Shown here piece after piece: positions 1 to 9,500 of a stretch of 64,000 nucleotides of DNA. Every line of letters starts with the position of its first letter. The first letter of the stretch is position 1. Made by a program: the position numbers and the translations under genes. The notes beneath the pieces were generated by a model. The model saw only the letters and a list, made by a program, of their open reading frames with translations, was not told the origin of the DNA and did not search any database. The stretch is from JAQUBU01 sp036677685 (GTDB taxonomy: Bacteria > Bacillota > Syntrophomonadia > Syntrophomonadales > Syntrophomonadaceae): contig JAVBWA010000043.1 of NCBI GenBank assembly GCA_036677685.1, positions 62,001 through 126,000 on the forward strand, in the 5' to 3' direction.

Positions 1-343
1 TATCTTTTTATTGCTCGCGTTTTCTCTTATTTCCCACTAAGTTTAGCCTCTTACACTATAATAATAGCAACATGCGGTTATTTTTAGAAGTAAACAGTAA
101 AGAAAAATTAAATTAGTATATATTTATTAATATACAGCTCCAGAATATTTTAATGCACTTGTGAAAAACTGCGATAAAATTAAAGCTCTTACCCCATAAT
201 GGCCATTAAAAAGATGGCACATTTTTGACACAAGTTTTCAATACCTGCCGATACCTTCCATAACTTCCCACTACATAAGAATGGCTATATGTCGGGATTC
301 CTAAGACTTTTTAAAACCTCCCAAAACCTTAGAAAATACCTTT
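1..343. other. AT-rich non-coding DNA, possible end of an integrated element
   Basis: I see no convincing gene in this stretch. It is AT-rich, carries short direct repeats (aaacctccc / aaacctta near 313-332) and ends directly at an orphan tRNA 3' fragment. That position makes it the likely inside edge of an integrative element lying to the left of the window; this is inference, since no integrase is visible. Confidence 0.4.
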
Positions 344-396
<53 letters not shown>

Positions 397-408
397 CTTA
401 AAACCTTT

Positions 409-433
409 AAAGCCCGATGATATCGGGCTTTTT
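409..433 (+). terminator. Rho-independent terminator after the tRNA-Arg remnant
   Basis: A ten-pair stem AAAGCCCGAT / ATCGGGCTTT with a three-base loop is followed by T residues. It sits 12 bases after the CCA of the tRNA remnant and is probably the original terminator of that tRNA gene. Confidence 0.75.
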
Positions 434-484
434 GCGGCAGACAGTATCCGCAGGCTTAAGTAAGAAAGAATAAGTATATAAAGT

Positions 485-515
485 AAAACTGCTGCTTGTG
501 CGGCGGTTTTTATTT
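485..515 (+). terminator. Hairpin with T-run upstream of purC
   Basis: AAAACTGCTGC pairs with GCGGCGGTTTT over eleven positions (three G-T wobbles) around a TTGT loop, and a T-rich run follows. It may be a second terminator shielding the purC promoter from upstream transcription. Confidence 0.5.
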
Positions 516-559
516 TTCTGTTTTTCTCAGACCGGATCAGCTCCTTGTGAAATCTATCG

Positions 560-630
560 TGTATACAAAATGATATAGAGGAAAAGGAACTTTTTAATTG
601 AAATGTATACAAAAATAATGTATACAAAAA
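560..630 (+). promoter_or_regulatory. Promoter of purC-gcv with three TGTATACA palindromes
   Basis: A sigma-A-type promoter is readable: TTGAAA at 598-603, a 17-base spacer, and TATACA at 621-626, about 40 bases before the purC start. The eight-base palindrome TGTATACA occurs at 560-567, 604-611 and 619-626, each followed by AAAA. The last copy covers the -10 box and the second lies in the spacer, as expected for a repressor operator. The cognate regulator is unknown. Confidence 0.6.
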
Positions 631-667
631 ACTTTATGAAAAAAATTTGAGAGGAGTTACTGGGAAG

Positions 668-1354
668 ATGAAACTGATTTATACCGGGAAAACTAAAAAT
701 GTTTATGCTTTGGATGACGGCAATTATTTGCTGAAATTCAAGGATGATGCGACCGGTGCCAACGGGGTTTTCGACCCCGGCATGAACACGGTGGGGCTGA
801 CTATCGAGGGAGCTGGCCGGGCCGGACTCCGTTTGACAAAATTCTTTTTTGAGGCATTGCAAAAAGAGGGGATACCGACCCATTATATCGATGCGGATAT
901 TCAAAATGCTACGATGACCGTCAAACCGGCTAAATTATTCGGCAAGGGGCTGGAAGTGATTTGCCGCTATCGTGCGGTGGGCAGCTTTTACCGGCGGTAT
1001 GGGGATTATGTGGAAGAAGGGCAGCCTTTGGATGCTTTTGTAGAAACCACTTTGAAGGACGATGCCCGGGAAGACCCGCCGATTACCGAAGATGCCCTGG
1101 AAATGCTGGGTATCTTAAGTAAAGCGGAATATCAGGTGCTGAAAGGGCTGACCCGGGAAATAGCCGCAGTGGTAAAAGCTGAACTGGCTAAAAAGGATAT
1201 TGAACTCTACGATATAAAATTCGAATTCGGGCAGGTTGGCGATGCGCAGCAGATTGTCCTGGTTGATGAGATTTCCGGCGGCAACATGCGTGCATTTAAA
1301 GATGGCAAACATATTCAGCCCCTGGATTTGGAAAAGCTAATGCTAAAGGAATGA
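668..1354 (+). CDS. purC: Phosphoribosylaminoimidazole-succinocarboxamide synthase (SAICAR synthetase)
   Basis: This cytoplasmic enzyme of purine biosynthesis joins CAIR and aspartate with ATP to give SAICAR. The 228-residue product has the usual PurC length. It begins with the ATP-grasp-like strand MKLIYTGKTKNVY and shows VICRYRAVGSFYRRYG in the middle and DEISGGNMR near the C-terminus, both typical of the family. I chose ATG 668 because GAGGAG lies at 651-656; an upstream in-frame TTG at 647 would place the ribosome site inside the gene. It is first in line with the gcv genes, 39 bases before gcvT, so purine synthesis and glycine/one-carbon metabolism may be co-transcribed. No other pur genes are nearby. 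Confidence 0.93.
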   Translation: MKLIYTGKTKNVYALDDGNYLLKFKDDATGANGVFDPGMNTVGLTIEGAGRAGLRLTKFFFEALQKEGIPTHYIDADIQNATMTVKPAKLFGKGLEVICRYRAVGSFYRRYGDYVEEGQPLDAFVETTLKDDAREDPPITEDALEMLGILSKAEYQVLKGLTREIAAVVKAELAKKDIELYDIKFEFGQVGDAQQIVLVDEISGGNMRAFKDGKHIQPLDLEKLMLKE

Positions 1355-1393
1355 TAAAGCGCTGTAACTTTCGGAAAGCAAAGGAGGTACATA

Positions 1394-2506
1394 ATGGCAC
1401 TGAAACAAACTCCGTTATATCAAATGCACCTCAAGTATAAGGGCAAAATGATTGACTTTGGAGGCTGGGAACTGCCGGTTCAGTATGAAGGCATGGGAAT
1501 AATCAAAGAGCATAATATGGTGCGCGAGCAGTCCGGGCTTTTTGATGTATCGCACATGGGCGAGGTTTTTATCACCGGAACCAAAGCCGAAGACTATGTG
1601 CAGAATTTGCTTTGCAATGATGTCAAAAGCATGAAAGATTTTCAGGTAATGTATTCACCGATGTGCTACCCGGGCGGGGGCGTGGTGGATGACCTCTTAG
1701 TCTACCGCTATAGCCCGCAAAAATATCTGCTGGTTGTCAATGCCGCCAATGTGGATAAGGATTTCGCCTGGATGCGGGAAAATCTCATGGAGGGCGTAAA
1801 GGCCGAAAATGTATCCAATCAATATGCCCAGCTTGCCTTGCAGGGACCCAAAGCTCAGGAAATACTTCAGAAAATCAGCGACACCGATCTGGAGAGTATC
1901 AAGTTCTTCTGGTTTAAACCCGCAGTCAAAATAGCAGGGGTGGAGTGCATCGTCTCCCGAACCGGTTACACCGGGGAAGACGGTTTTGAGGCATATACCA
2001 AGCCCGAAGAAGCCCCCCTGGTATGGGAAGCCATATTAAAAGCCGGCGGGGAGCAGGTAAGCCCGGTAGGATTGGGCGCCCGGGACAGCCTGCGTTTTGA
2101 AGCCAAGCTTCCATTGTACGGGCAGGAGATCGACCAGGATATTACTCCCTTGGAAGCTTGCTTAAACTTTTTTGTTAAACTCAATAATGATGATTTTATT
2201 GGGCGGACAGCCCTGCTCAAACAGAAAGGCGAAGGGTTGAAAAGGAAGCAGGTTGAATTTAGTATGCTCGGCAAGGGAATTCCCCGTGCGCATTATGAGG
2301 TATATAAAGACGGGGTTCGCATCGGTCAGGTTACCACCGGTTTGCATGCACCGACTTTTAAAAAGCCAATTGGCCTGGCTTTGATAGATATTGAACACAC
2401 TGCTCCGGGCACGGAATTTGATATTATGATCCGGGATAAACCAGTCAAGGCGGTAGTAGGGCAGGGCATATTCTACAAGAAAAAAACCCGGACCGTTAAA
2501 AAATAA
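1394..2506 (+). CDS. gcvT: Glycine cleavage system T protein (aminomethyltransferase)
   Basis: GcvT moves the aminomethyl carbon from lipoylated GcvH to tetrahydrofolate, releasing ammonia and making methylene-THF. The 370-residue product matches the family length and carries the N-terminal folate-binding signatures (HNMVREQSGLFDVSHMGE), the RTGYTGEDGFE motif and GLGARDSLRFEAKLPLYGQE. The C-terminal barrel ends with IGQVTTGLHAPTFKKPIGLAL. AAAGGAGG lies just before the ATG. It is followed 17 bases later by gcvH and belongs to one operon with gcvPA, gcvPB and lpdA. In an anaerobe the system may run either way, to break down glycine or to make it from CO2 and methylene-THF; the sequence does not decide. 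Confidence 0.95.
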   Translation: MALKQTPLYQMHLKYKGKMIDFGGWELPVQYEGMGIIKEHNMVREQSGLFDVSHMGEVFITGTKAEDYVQNLLCNDVKSMKDFQVMYSPMCYPGGGVVDDLLVYRYSPQKYLLVVNAANVDKDFAWMRENLMEGVKAENVSNQYAQLALQGPKAQEILQKISDTDLESIKFFWFKPAVKIAGVECIVSRTGYTGEDGFEAYTKPEEAPLVWEAILKAGGEQVSPVGLGARDSLRFEAKLPLYGQEIDQDITPLEACLNFFVKLNNDDFIGRTALLKQKGEGLKRKQVEFSMLGKGIPRAHYEVYKDGVRIGQVTTGLHAPTFKKPIGLALIDIEHTAPGTEFDIMIRDKPVKAVVGQGIFYKKKTRTVKK

Positions 2507-2523
2507 TTTTAGGAGGGATAAGC

Positions 2524-2910
2524 ATGAATATACCAGAAAATTTACTCTACACCGATGAACATGAATGGATAAATGTGGAAGGCGGACAAGGACGGGTCGG
2601 AATCAGTGATTATGCCCAGCATCATCTGGGCGATATTGTATATGTTGAACTCCCCGAAGCAGGGGCAGAGGTGGCGGCCCGTGAAGCCATAGGGGTTATC
2701 GAGTCGGTTAAAGCGGTGGCATCGATGTTCAGCCCGGCGGGGGGCAGCGTCCTCGAAGTGAATGAAGAATTGGAATCCGCTCCGGAACTTTTGAACGAGG
2801 ATTGTTATGCGAATTGGATTGCGGTTATCGAACTGATTGATAAAAGCGACCTGGATAAACTCATGGATGCCCAGGCTTATGCCGCATTTTGCGCAACTCT
2901 GGAAGAGTAA
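2524..2910 (+). CDS. gcvH: Glycine cleavage system H protein (lipoyl carrier)
   Basis: GcvH is the small shuttle that carries the aminomethyl group on a lipoyl arm between the P, T and L proteins. The 128-residue product has the family size. The lipoylation motif IESVKAV places the modified lysine at residue 63, and the N-terminal YTDEHEWI and the GISDYAQHHLGDIVYVELPE segment are typical. AGGAGG precedes the ATG. It lies between gcvT and gcvPA, and a lipoate ligase gene that could load the lipoyl group from scavenged lipoate sits downstream in the same operon. Confidence 0.96.
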   Translation: MNIPENLLYTDEHEWINVEGGQGRVGISDYAQHHLGDIVYVELPEAGAEVAAREAIGVIESVKAVASMFSPAGGSVLEVNEELESAPELLNEDCYANWIAVIELIDKSDLDKLMDAQAYAAFCATLEE

Positions 2911-2921
2911 GGGGAGAAGTT

Positions 2922-4235
2922 ATGAAATATACGCCTAATCCACCCGCCGTAACGGACGAAATGCTTCAAACCATGGGCCTCAAGAGCCGGGAGGAATTGT
3001 TCAGCGATATCCGGGATGAGTTGAAGATAAAGGAGGGGCTTAAACTGCCGCCCGGCATGGGCGAAATGGAACTGCGCAACCATTTGCGGTCCCTGGCTGC
3101 CCGTAATGTGAGTACCGAAGATTTGCCGTGCTTTTTGGGTGCCGGTGCCTATGACCGTTATATTCCGGCTGCACTGGAACAATTGCTCCTGCGTTCCGAA
3201 TTCTACACAGCCTATACTCCTTATCAAGCAGAGATCAGCCAGGGGATATTGCAGTCAATTTTTGAATACCAGAGCATGATCTGCAAACTAACCGGGATGG
3301 ATGTCGCCAATGCTTCCATGTACGACGGAGGCAGCGCTCTGGCCGAAGCCTGCAACCTGGCCTGTGTAAGCAGCAAAGGGAAGAAAAAAGTAATAATATC
3401 GGATACGGTTCACCCGGAATATCTGGAGATATTGAAAGCCTATACTCTTTCGGGCCGCCTTGAAGTGGTATTGGTGCCGGGCCGGGATGGGGCAGCCGAT
3501 ATAGATGCCATGATAAAGGCAGTGGAAGGGGAAACAGCTTGCGCGGTAATCCAGCAGCCTAATTTTTACGGCATCATGGAAGATGGTTCAGCACTGGTCC
3601 AGGCGGTGCATGATCAAAAAGCCATGTTTATCATGGCCGTTGAGCCGGTTTCCCTGGCCTTGTTAAAATCCCCGGCGGAATGGGGCGCGGATATCGCAGT
3701 TGGCGAGGGGCAGCCTTTAGGGGGAAGCCTTAGTTTTGGCGGCCCTTACCTGGGCTTCTTTGCCGCTGGCAAAGCTTTAATGCGCAAAATACCGGGCCGG
3801 ATTGTGGGGCAAACCACTGATCTGGATGGTAAACGGGCTTATGTGTTGACTCTGCAGGCCCGGGAACAGCATATCCGCAGGGAAAAAGCCTCCTCCAATA
3901 TCTGTTCCAATGAAGCGCTATGCGCTCTGGCCGCCAGTATGTACCTGACTTTCGTTGGTGAGCAAGGGTTAAAGGATATAGCCGCCCGCAGCCACCACCT
4001 GGCTAAATATGCCCAGGCGCAACTGGAGCATGCCGGGCTGCAACTTAAGTATAGACAGACCTATTTCAGTGAATTTGCAGTCAAAATCAAAGACCCCGCC
4101 GCAGCCAATCGTCAATTGCTGGAGAAGGGCATAATCGGCGGCTACGAGTTGGAAGACGCGCTCCTGCTGGCTTTCACCGAAAAGCGCAGCAAAGCGGAAA
4201 TCGACCGGCTGGCAGCAGTTTTGGGAGGTATATAG
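2922..4235 (+). CDS. gcvPA: Glycine dehydrogenase (decarboxylating) subunit 1
   Basis: This is the N-terminal-half subunit of the P protein, which decarboxylates glycine with PLP; the two-subunit form is typical of Clostridia, Bacilli and many archaea. The 437-residue product has the usual length. It shows [29 protein letters not shown] and [17 protein letters not shown], all strong family motifs. I chose ATG 2922, which has GGGGAG just upstream, over the longer open frame from 2889 that would overlap gcvH. It is followed by gcvPB with a one-base gap, suggesting translational coupling of the two P subunits. Confidence 0.95.
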   Translation: MKYTPNPPAVTDEMLQTMGLKSREELFSDIRDELKIKEGLKLPPGMGEMELRNHLRSLAARNVSTEDLPCFLGAGAYDRYIPAALEQLLLRSEFYTAYTPYQAEISQGILQSIFEYQSMICKLTGMDVANASMYDGGSALAEACNLACVSSKGKKKVIISDTVHPEYLEILKAYTLSGRLEVVLVPGRDGAADIDAMIKAVEGETACAVIQQPNFYGIMEDGSALVQAVHDQKAMFIMAVEPVSLALLKSPAEWGADIAVGEGQPLGGSLSFGGPYLGFFAAGKALMRKIPGRIVGQTTDLDGKRAYVLTLQAREQHIRREKASSNICSNEALCALAASMYLTFVGEQGLKDIAARSHHLAKYAQAQLEHAGLQLKYRQTYFSEFAVKIKDPAAANRQLLEKGIIGGYELEDALLLAFTEKRSKAEIDRLAAVLGGI

Positions 4236-4236
4236 A

Positions 4237-5688
4237 ATGAGTAAATTGATTTTTGAAAAACATGTACCGGAGAGCAATGCTTTCAGCCTCCCCGCCGCTC
4301 TGATCCCGGAAGGAGATATTCTGGAAAGCATCCCCGAGCAATTTTTGCGCCGGGATGCCGCTGCCTTGCCGGAGGTCAGCGAAGTGGAAGCAGTGCGGCA
4401 TTTTACCGAGCTTTCCACCCGGGCTTATGGTGTTGACAGCGGCTTTTACCCCCTGGGATCCTGCACTATGAAATATAATCCCAAGATCAACGAATGGGCC
4501 GCCCGTATACCCAGTTTTGCCGGGCTGCATCCTTATCAGCCGGAAGCCACGGTCCAGGGAGCTTTGCAGCTATATTATGATATGCAGGATATGCTTGCCG
4601 AGATAACCGGCATGGACGCGGTTTCCCTGCAGCCCGCGGCTGGGGCCCATGGGGAAATGACCGGGGTCATGATTATAAAAGCCTATCATAAGCATCGCCA
4701 GGATTTTCGGAGAACCAGGATGATGGTTCCTGATTCGGCGCATGGTACCAACCCGGCGACAGCCAATGTGGTGGGTTTTGATGTTATAGAGGTAAAATCA
4801 AACGCTCGTGGGCTGGTGGATCTGGATGATCTGCGAGCTAAGATGAACGATGAAGTAGCTGGCTTGATGCTTACCAACCCCAACACATTAGGGCTTTTCG
4901 AAGAAGAAATCAAAGAAATAGCCGCTATTGTGCATGAGCGCGGAGGACTGCTCTATTATGACGGAGCAAATCTGAACGGAATTATAGGAGTGGCCAGGCC
5001 GGGTGATATGGGTTTTGACGTAATTCATGTTAACCTGCATAAAAGCTTTGGCACTCCCCATGGCGGAGGCGGCCCCGGTTCGGGACCGGTGGGAGTGAAA
5101 GCCCTGCTTTTGGATTTTTTGCCCAAACCCGTAGCGATTAAGGAGGGGGACAGTTACAGATTTGATTATAACCGCCCCCTGTCTATCGGCAAAGTTAAGA
5201 ATTTTTACGGCAATTTTGGGGTTATCATTAAAGCCTACGCCTATATTAGATCGCTGGGCGGCGAAGGCTTAAGAGAAGCCTGTGAACACGCGGTTTTAAA
5301 TGCCAATTACCTGCGCCATCAACTGCGGGATAGCTATCATATTCCCCTGGACCGGCTGTGCAAACATGAGTTTATTGCCAACTCGCGCAAACAGGCCGAG
5401 GTCAACGGCATTTCCACCGCCAATATTGCCAAGCGCTTGATCGATTATGGCTACCATCCCCCCACTATTTATTTTCCATTGATAGTCAGTGAAGCAATTA
5501 TGATTGAGCCCACCGAAACCGAGAGCAAAACAAGGCTGGATGAGTTTGTTCAGGTTATGCGGGATATTGCCCGCGAGGCCGTGGAAGCTCCGGATTTGTT
5601 GCTTAACGCTCCACAGCAGGCCGTAATTAAAAAAGTCGATGAGGTTACAGCTGCACGCAAACCGGTGCTTAAGTGGGAGGACCATTAA
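4237..5688 (+). CDS. gcvPB: Glycine dehydrogenase (decarboxylating) subunit 2
   Basis: This is the PLP-carrying C-terminal-half subunit of the P protein. The 483-residue product contains [14 protein letters not shown] and [16 protein letters not shown]. The lysine of HKS, residue 269, is the expected Schiff-base lysine for PLP. The start lies one base after the gcvPA stop, with GGAGG in the end of gcvPA. The C-terminus ([20 protein letters not shown]) is complete. The holoenzyme would be a PA2PB2 assembly working with GcvH, GcvT and the lpdA product immediately downstream. Confidence 0.95.
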   Translation: MSKLIFEKHVPESNAFSLPAALIPEGDILESIPEQFLRRDAAALPEVSEVEAVRHFTELSTRAYGVDSGFYPLGSCTMKYNPKINEWAARIPSFAGLHPYQPEATVQGALQLYYDMQDMLAEITGMDAVSLQPAAGAHGEMTGVMIIKAYHKHRQDFRRTRMMVPDSAHGTNPATANVVGFDVIEVKSNARGLVDLDDLRAKMNDEVAGLMLTNPNTLGLFEEEIKEIAAIVHERGGLLYYDGANLNGIIGVARPGDMGFDVIHVNLHKSFGTPHGGGGPGSGPVGVKALLLDFLPKPVAIKEGDSYRFDYNRPLSIGKVKNFYGNFGVIIKAYAYIRSLGGEGLREACEHAVLNANYLRHQLRDSYHIPLDRLCKHEFIANSRKQAEVNGISTANIAKRLIDYGYHPPTIYFPLIVSEAIMIEPTETESKTRLDEFVQVMRDIAREAVEAPDLLLNAPQQAVIKKVDEVTAARKPVLKWEDH

Positions 5689-5690
5689 TA

Positions 5691-7073
5691 ATGAAAGACC
5701 TGCTTATTATTGGAGGCGGTCCGGGCGGCTATGTGGCAGCCATCCGGGCCTGTCAGCTCGGCATGAGCACAGCCCTGATCGAAAAGGACCGGGCGGGGGG
5801 AACCTGCCTGAACCGGGGCTGCATCCCCACCAAAGCTTACTACCGGAATGCTCAGTTTATGCATGAACTAAAGACCAGCCAGGAACTCAATGTAAAGGTG
5901 GAGAACTTTGTTTTTGACATGGCGGGGGCCCGGCAGCGCAAAGACCGGATTGTAGACAATCTGGTCGGAGGTGTGGATAAACTATTGCAGGCCAATGGAG
6001 TGGAAAGAATAAAAGGAGAAGCAGTCTTGCTGGACCGGAATACGGTACTGGTCAACGGAACCGAGCTTAAAGGGAAAAACCTGCTGCTGGCCACCGGGTC
6101 AAAGCCGGCAACCCTCACGATTTCCGGTATTGAACTGCCAGGAGTTATGAACAGCGATCACATTCTGGAATTGGAAGAGGTGCCAGCCCGGTTGCTCATT
6201 ATCGGTGGCGGGGTTATCGGCCTGGAATTTGCCTGCATTTTTAATGCTCTGGGCAGCCAGGTGACGGTTTTTGAATATATGCCCGAGCTTTTAAACAGTC
6301 TGGACAAAGAACTGGGCAAAAGGTTGCAAGTATTTCTGAAAAAACAGGGAATTACGGTGCATACAGCGACTGCTGTGGAAAAGATAGAAAGAGCAGACGG
6401 AGGATTAAAAGTCAGTGCTGTCGGCAAAAAGGGCAGTTTGGAAGCCCTGGCGGATATCATATTGACAGCCGGAGGGCGGCAGGCTTATACAGAGGGGCTC
6501 AATCTCGATAAACTGGGGATTGCAACCGACCAAACCGGGTTTATCAAGGTGGACCGTAAATTTGCCACCAATGTGGCGGGTATTTATGCGATCGGTGATG
6601 TGATTGGCGGCTATATGTTGGCCCATGTGGCCTCCGAAGAAGGCATTGCGGCGGTGGAAACCATGGCCGGGATGGAGAGTAGCATACATTATCACGCGGT
6701 GCCCTCCTGTGTTTTTACAATTCCGGAAATTGCCAGTGTGGGATTGAGTGAAGAAGCGGCCAAAGCTCATGGTATAGGCTATCGCAGCGGGAAATTCCAG
6801 TTTGCCGCCAATGGCAAAGCCTTGACTATGGGCGAAGCGGGCGGCATGGTAAAAGTCCTGGCGGATCAGGATGATGTGGTAATCGGGGTGCATATTATCG
6901 GCCCTCATGCCAGTGATTTGATTATGGAAGGAGCACTTTTAGTCAAGAACCGTGTGAAGGCATCGGAAATGACCGGTACCATTCACCCGCATCCCACTCT
7001 TTCGGAAGCCTTGATGGAAGCTTTGCTTGATGTCCGGGGGCAGGCCATTCACCTCACCCCAACCCGGAGGTAA
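5691..7073 (+). CDS. lpdA: Dihydrolipoyl dehydrogenase (glycine cleavage L protein)
   Basis: This FAD enzyme re-oxidises dihydrolipoyl-GcvH with NAD+. The 460-residue product starts with the FAD dinucleotide fold IIGGGPGGYVAAIRA, has the redox disulfide in GGTCLNRGCIPTK (Cys39 and Cys44), a second NAD-binding GGGVIGLEFA, the FAD-ribityl motif YAIGDV near residue 303, and the C-terminal HPHPTLSEAL that supplies the His-Glu pair. ATG 5691 lies two bases after the gcvPB stop with GGGAGG upstream; an alternative start at 5673 would overlap gcvPB. The tight linkage to the P, H and T genes makes the glycine system its main client. Confidence 0.94.
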   Translation: MKDLLIIGGGPGGYVAAIRACQLGMSTALIEKDRAGGTCLNRGCIPTKAYYRNAQFMHELKTSQELNVKVENFVFDMAGARQRKDRIVDNLVGGVDKLLQANGVERIKGEAVLLDRNTVLVNGTELKGKNLLLATGSKPATLTISGIELPGVMNSDHILELEEVPARLLIIGGGVIGLEFACIFNALGSQVTVFEYMPELLNSLDKELGKRLQVFLKKQGITVHTATAVEKIERADGGLKVSAVGKKGSLEALADIILTAGGRQAYTEGLNLDKLGIATDQTGFIKVDRKFATNVAGIYAIGDVIGGYMLAHVASEEGIAAVETMAGMESSIHYHAVPSCVFTIPEIASVGLSEEAAKAHGIGYRSGKFQFAANGKALTMGEAGGMVKVLADQDDVVIGVHIIGPHASDLIMEGALLVKNRVKASEMTGTIHPHPTLSEALMEALLDVRGQAIHLTPTRR

Positions 7074-7098
7074 TTTTATAGAGGATGGAGTATTGTGA

Positions 7099-8082
7099 AT
7101 GCTGGAAGTAATTAACAAGTCAAATGATCCGTATTTCAACCTGGCTCTGGAAGAATACGCGGTTAAGCACCTGCCGGCTCCAGAGAGTTACTTCATACTC
7201 TGGCAAAACCGGCCGGCAGTTATAATAGGCAGGAATCAAAACACCGTTGAAGAAATAAACCAGGGTTACATCAAAGAAAAAGACATAAGCGTTGTGCGCC
7301 GGATGTCCGGAGGTGGCGCAGTATATCATGACTGCGGCAACCTGAATTTCACTTTCGTGGGGGAAGAGAACAATGACTTTGCCAAGTTCGCCAAATTCAC
7401 CCGCCCGGTAATAAATGCACTAAAGCGAATGGGAATTGAAGCGGAGAATAACGGGCGCAACGATATAAGCATTGCCGGCCGAAAATTTTCAGGGAATGCC
7501 CAGTTCAAACACAAAAACCGGCTCATGCACCACGGTACTATTTTATTTGCCACCGATATCGAAGCGATGGTGGCGGCGCTAAATCCCAGCAACGAAAAAA
7601 TATCATCCAAGGGCATAAAATCGGTGCGCAGCCGGGTCACCAATATCAGTGAACACCTGGAGACGCCAGTCAGTATTGAAGAGTTCAAAAAAATCCTGAC
7701 CGAAGAAGTGTTCCGGGAGAATAATTATGCTCTTTATCAGCTTAGCGAATTGGAGATGCAAGCCGTAAATAAACTGCGGGACAGGAAATATGCGACCTGG
7801 GAGTGGATTTACGGAACCTCCCCACCCTTTAATATAAGGAAAACCCGCACTTTTTCCTGGGGCAGCCTGGATATCAGGCTGGAGGTCAAACGCGGAATCA
7901 TAAACGGATGCCGGATTTACGGGGATTATTTCGCGAGCCGGGATATCTGCGAATTGGAGAAGGCACTTACCGGCATAAGCTACCGGAAAGAGGAAGTCAG
8001 CCAATGCCTGACCCGCATGAATCTGCATGGTTTTCTGCCCCAGTGCGAGCCCCGGGATTTTATTGAACTTTTCTGCGAGTAA
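7099..8082 (+). CDS. lplA: Lipoate-protein ligase A
   Basis: LplA activates free lipoate with ATP and attaches it to the carrier lysine of lipoyl domains, here presumably GcvH Lys63. The 327-residue product has the catalytic-domain signatures GRNQNTVEEIN, VVRRMSGGGAVYHDCGNLNFTF and ISIAGRKFSGNAQF, and a C-terminal accessory domain (YATWEWIYGTSPPFNIRKTR onward). The gene follows lpdA by 25 bases, with a GGATGGAG ribosome site, so it completes the lipoyl part of the operon. No lipoate synthase (lipA) or octanoyltransferase (lipB) is seen in the window, so scavenging is the likely route. The preceding gene spacing argues for co-transcription. Confidence 0.93.
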   Translation: MLEVINKSNDPYFNLALEEYAVKHLPAPESYFILWQNRPAVIIGRNQNTVEEINQGYIKEKDISVVRRMSGGGAVYHDCGNLNFTFVGEENNDFAKFAKFTRPVINALKRMGIEAENNGRNDISIAGRKFSGNAQFKHKNRLMHHGTILFATDIEAMVAALNPSNEKISSKGIKSVRSRVTNISEHLETPVSIEEFKKILTEEVFRENNYALYQLSELEMQAVNKLRDRKYATWEWIYGTSPPFNIRKTRTFSWGSLDIRLEVKRGIINGCRIYGDYFASRDICELEKALTGISYRKEEVSQCLTRMNLHGFLPQCEPRDFIELFCE

Positions 8083-8111
8083 AAGGTATGAAACAGGAGG
8101 CCGAATCCGCC

Positions 8112-9026
8112 ATGAATTTGCGGCAGCTAAAAGGAAGCAGCTATGTAATTGAGAATAATTCAAGCTCTGGCCTTAGCGACAGCGCAAGCCTAGGCATATA
8201 CCTTTTTGATGACCAAAGCTGCCTGCTGGTGGACAGTGGAGCCAACCTCGCCTCGGCGCAGAAAATATTGCATTTGCTGGAGGCCAGCGGCTGGACTGTT
8301 TATGCCATATTTAACACTCATGCCCATGCCGATCACTGCGGGGGCAATCATCATATCCAGGAAAGCACCCAATGCCGGATATATGCATCAGCATTTGAGG
8401 CTGCGTTCATCAATAACCCGGTTTTAATTCCTTATGCCATGTATTCTGCCGACCCACCCAAGCTCTTAACCGGCAAGTTTTTTATGCCGCAGGCTTCCCG
8501 GGTCAGCCATATTATCAAGCCTGGCAAGCGGCAAATCAAAGGGAAACGATTTGAATTGCTTGATCTGGCCGGACATAGTCCGGGACATTTGGGGATAATG
8601 ACTCCCGACCGGGTTTTGTTTGTGGGAGACTGCCTCATTTCCCAGGAAATCCTGACCGCCAATCCTTTCCTTTATCTGGCCGATCCCGCCAAACAGTTCG
8701 CCAGCCTGGAACTGCTAAAGACAGCTAATCGAGGGCAGCTTTATCTTGCCCACGGGGGGGTGGCCCAAGATACTGCCGGGGTCTTGAAAGCCAATGAGGA
8801 GATGTTGAAGGCTATTGTACATAATATAAAAAGCATTATCACCAAACCCCGGAGTCTCGAAGCCATTATCCAGGAAATCATTGGACTCCACGGCTTGCAG
8901 GTCAACCGCAATCACTTTTTCCGTTTACGAAACAGTATTTCAGCCTTCCTTTCCTACCTTTGCAACCAGGGGCAGGCCAGGTTTTATGTGGATAACAACC
9001 GCTTGCTTTATCGAGTGAAGAATTAA
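8112..9026 (+). CDS. MBL-fold metallo-hydrolase
   Basis: A metallo-beta-lactamase-fold hydrolase of about 304 residues. The first metal motif is NTHAHADHCGGN (His70, His72, Asp74, His75). Downstream metal ligands are the His of LAGHSPGHLG and the Asp in VLFVGDCLI, with a final His in YLAHGG. The C-terminal 90 residues form a small helical domain (IIQEIIGLHG, FRLRNSISAFLSYLC). ATG 8112 has AGGAGG ten bases before it; an in-frame ATG at 8088 is possible. The substrate is unknown; glyoxalase II and RNase/quorum-lactonase families share the fold. It lies 29 bases after lplA, so it may be the last gene of the operon. Confidence 0.85.
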   Translation: MNLRQLKGSSYVIENNSSSGLSDSASLGIYLFDDQSCLLVDSGANLASAQKILHLLEASGWTVYAIFNTHAHADHCGGNHHIQESTQCRIYASAFEAAFINNPVLIPYAMYSADPPKLLTGKFFMPQASRVSHIIKPGKRQIKGKRFELLDLAGHSPGHLGIMTPDRVLFVGDCLISQEILTANPFLYLADPAKQFASLELLKTANRGQLYLAHGGVAQDTAGVLKANEEMLKAIVHNIKSIITKPRSLEAIIQEIIGLHGLQVNRNHFFRLRNSISAFLSYLCNQGQARFYVDNNRLLYRVKN

Positions 9027-9125
9027 ACGCTAGAGAATAATCTGTAAAAAAATTCGGCTCAAATAAGGCCGTAAATAAACAGCAATAGATAGTCATGTAT
9101 AAATATGGAGTTTACGGCTGAAGTA

Positions 9126-9314
9126 TTACGAGGTGAAAAGATGTACCCCGCTTCTTAAGTGGTCGGGTTCCTATTAATAAAACAGGCGGCGGGTTATAAT
9201 CCCCCGCCTCGTTGCAGCGGTGTGTTGCCCTCTATGGGGACCACTTATATTGATTCCCATTGGGAATGATTAAATTGTGTTGAAACTGCTCCGCAGTTTC
9301 TTCCAATGCTTAAA
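9126..9314 (+). repeat. Structured repeat R1, long form
   Basis: First copy of the repeat family of this window. It runs from TTACGAGGTG to GCTTAAA and contains all four hairpins of the long form. In the outer stem the change to GGTG still pairs with CGCC as G-U, and the CCGCTT/AAGTGG stem also keeps a G-U pair. It abuts the promoter of the tRNA-Arg gene. Confidence 0.9.
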
Positions 9315-9317
9315 AGC

Positions 9318-9346
9318 TTGCGAATGCTCCGTAAATCCGTTATAAT
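9318..9346 (+). promoter_or_regulatory. Promoter for tRNA-Arg(CCT)
   Basis: TTGCGA at 9318-9323 and a perfect TATAAT at 9341-9346 are separated by 17 bases, about 32 bases before the tRNA. The promoter starts three bases after repeat R1 ends. Confidence 0.8.
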
Positions 9347-9377
9347 GCTAATGCTAACTTATTAAATTTTATTCCAT

Positions 9378-9454
<77 letters not shown>

Positions 9455-9500
9455 TTTGTTTTTTATATGCCAAACTCTGGGAATATGACCAGGGGTGATC

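Noticed and set aside
430..667. Glycine or purine riboswitch ahead of purC-gcvT
   Set aside because: I looked for the conserved cores and paired arms of both classes and found neither; the leader after the promoter is only about 35 bases long.
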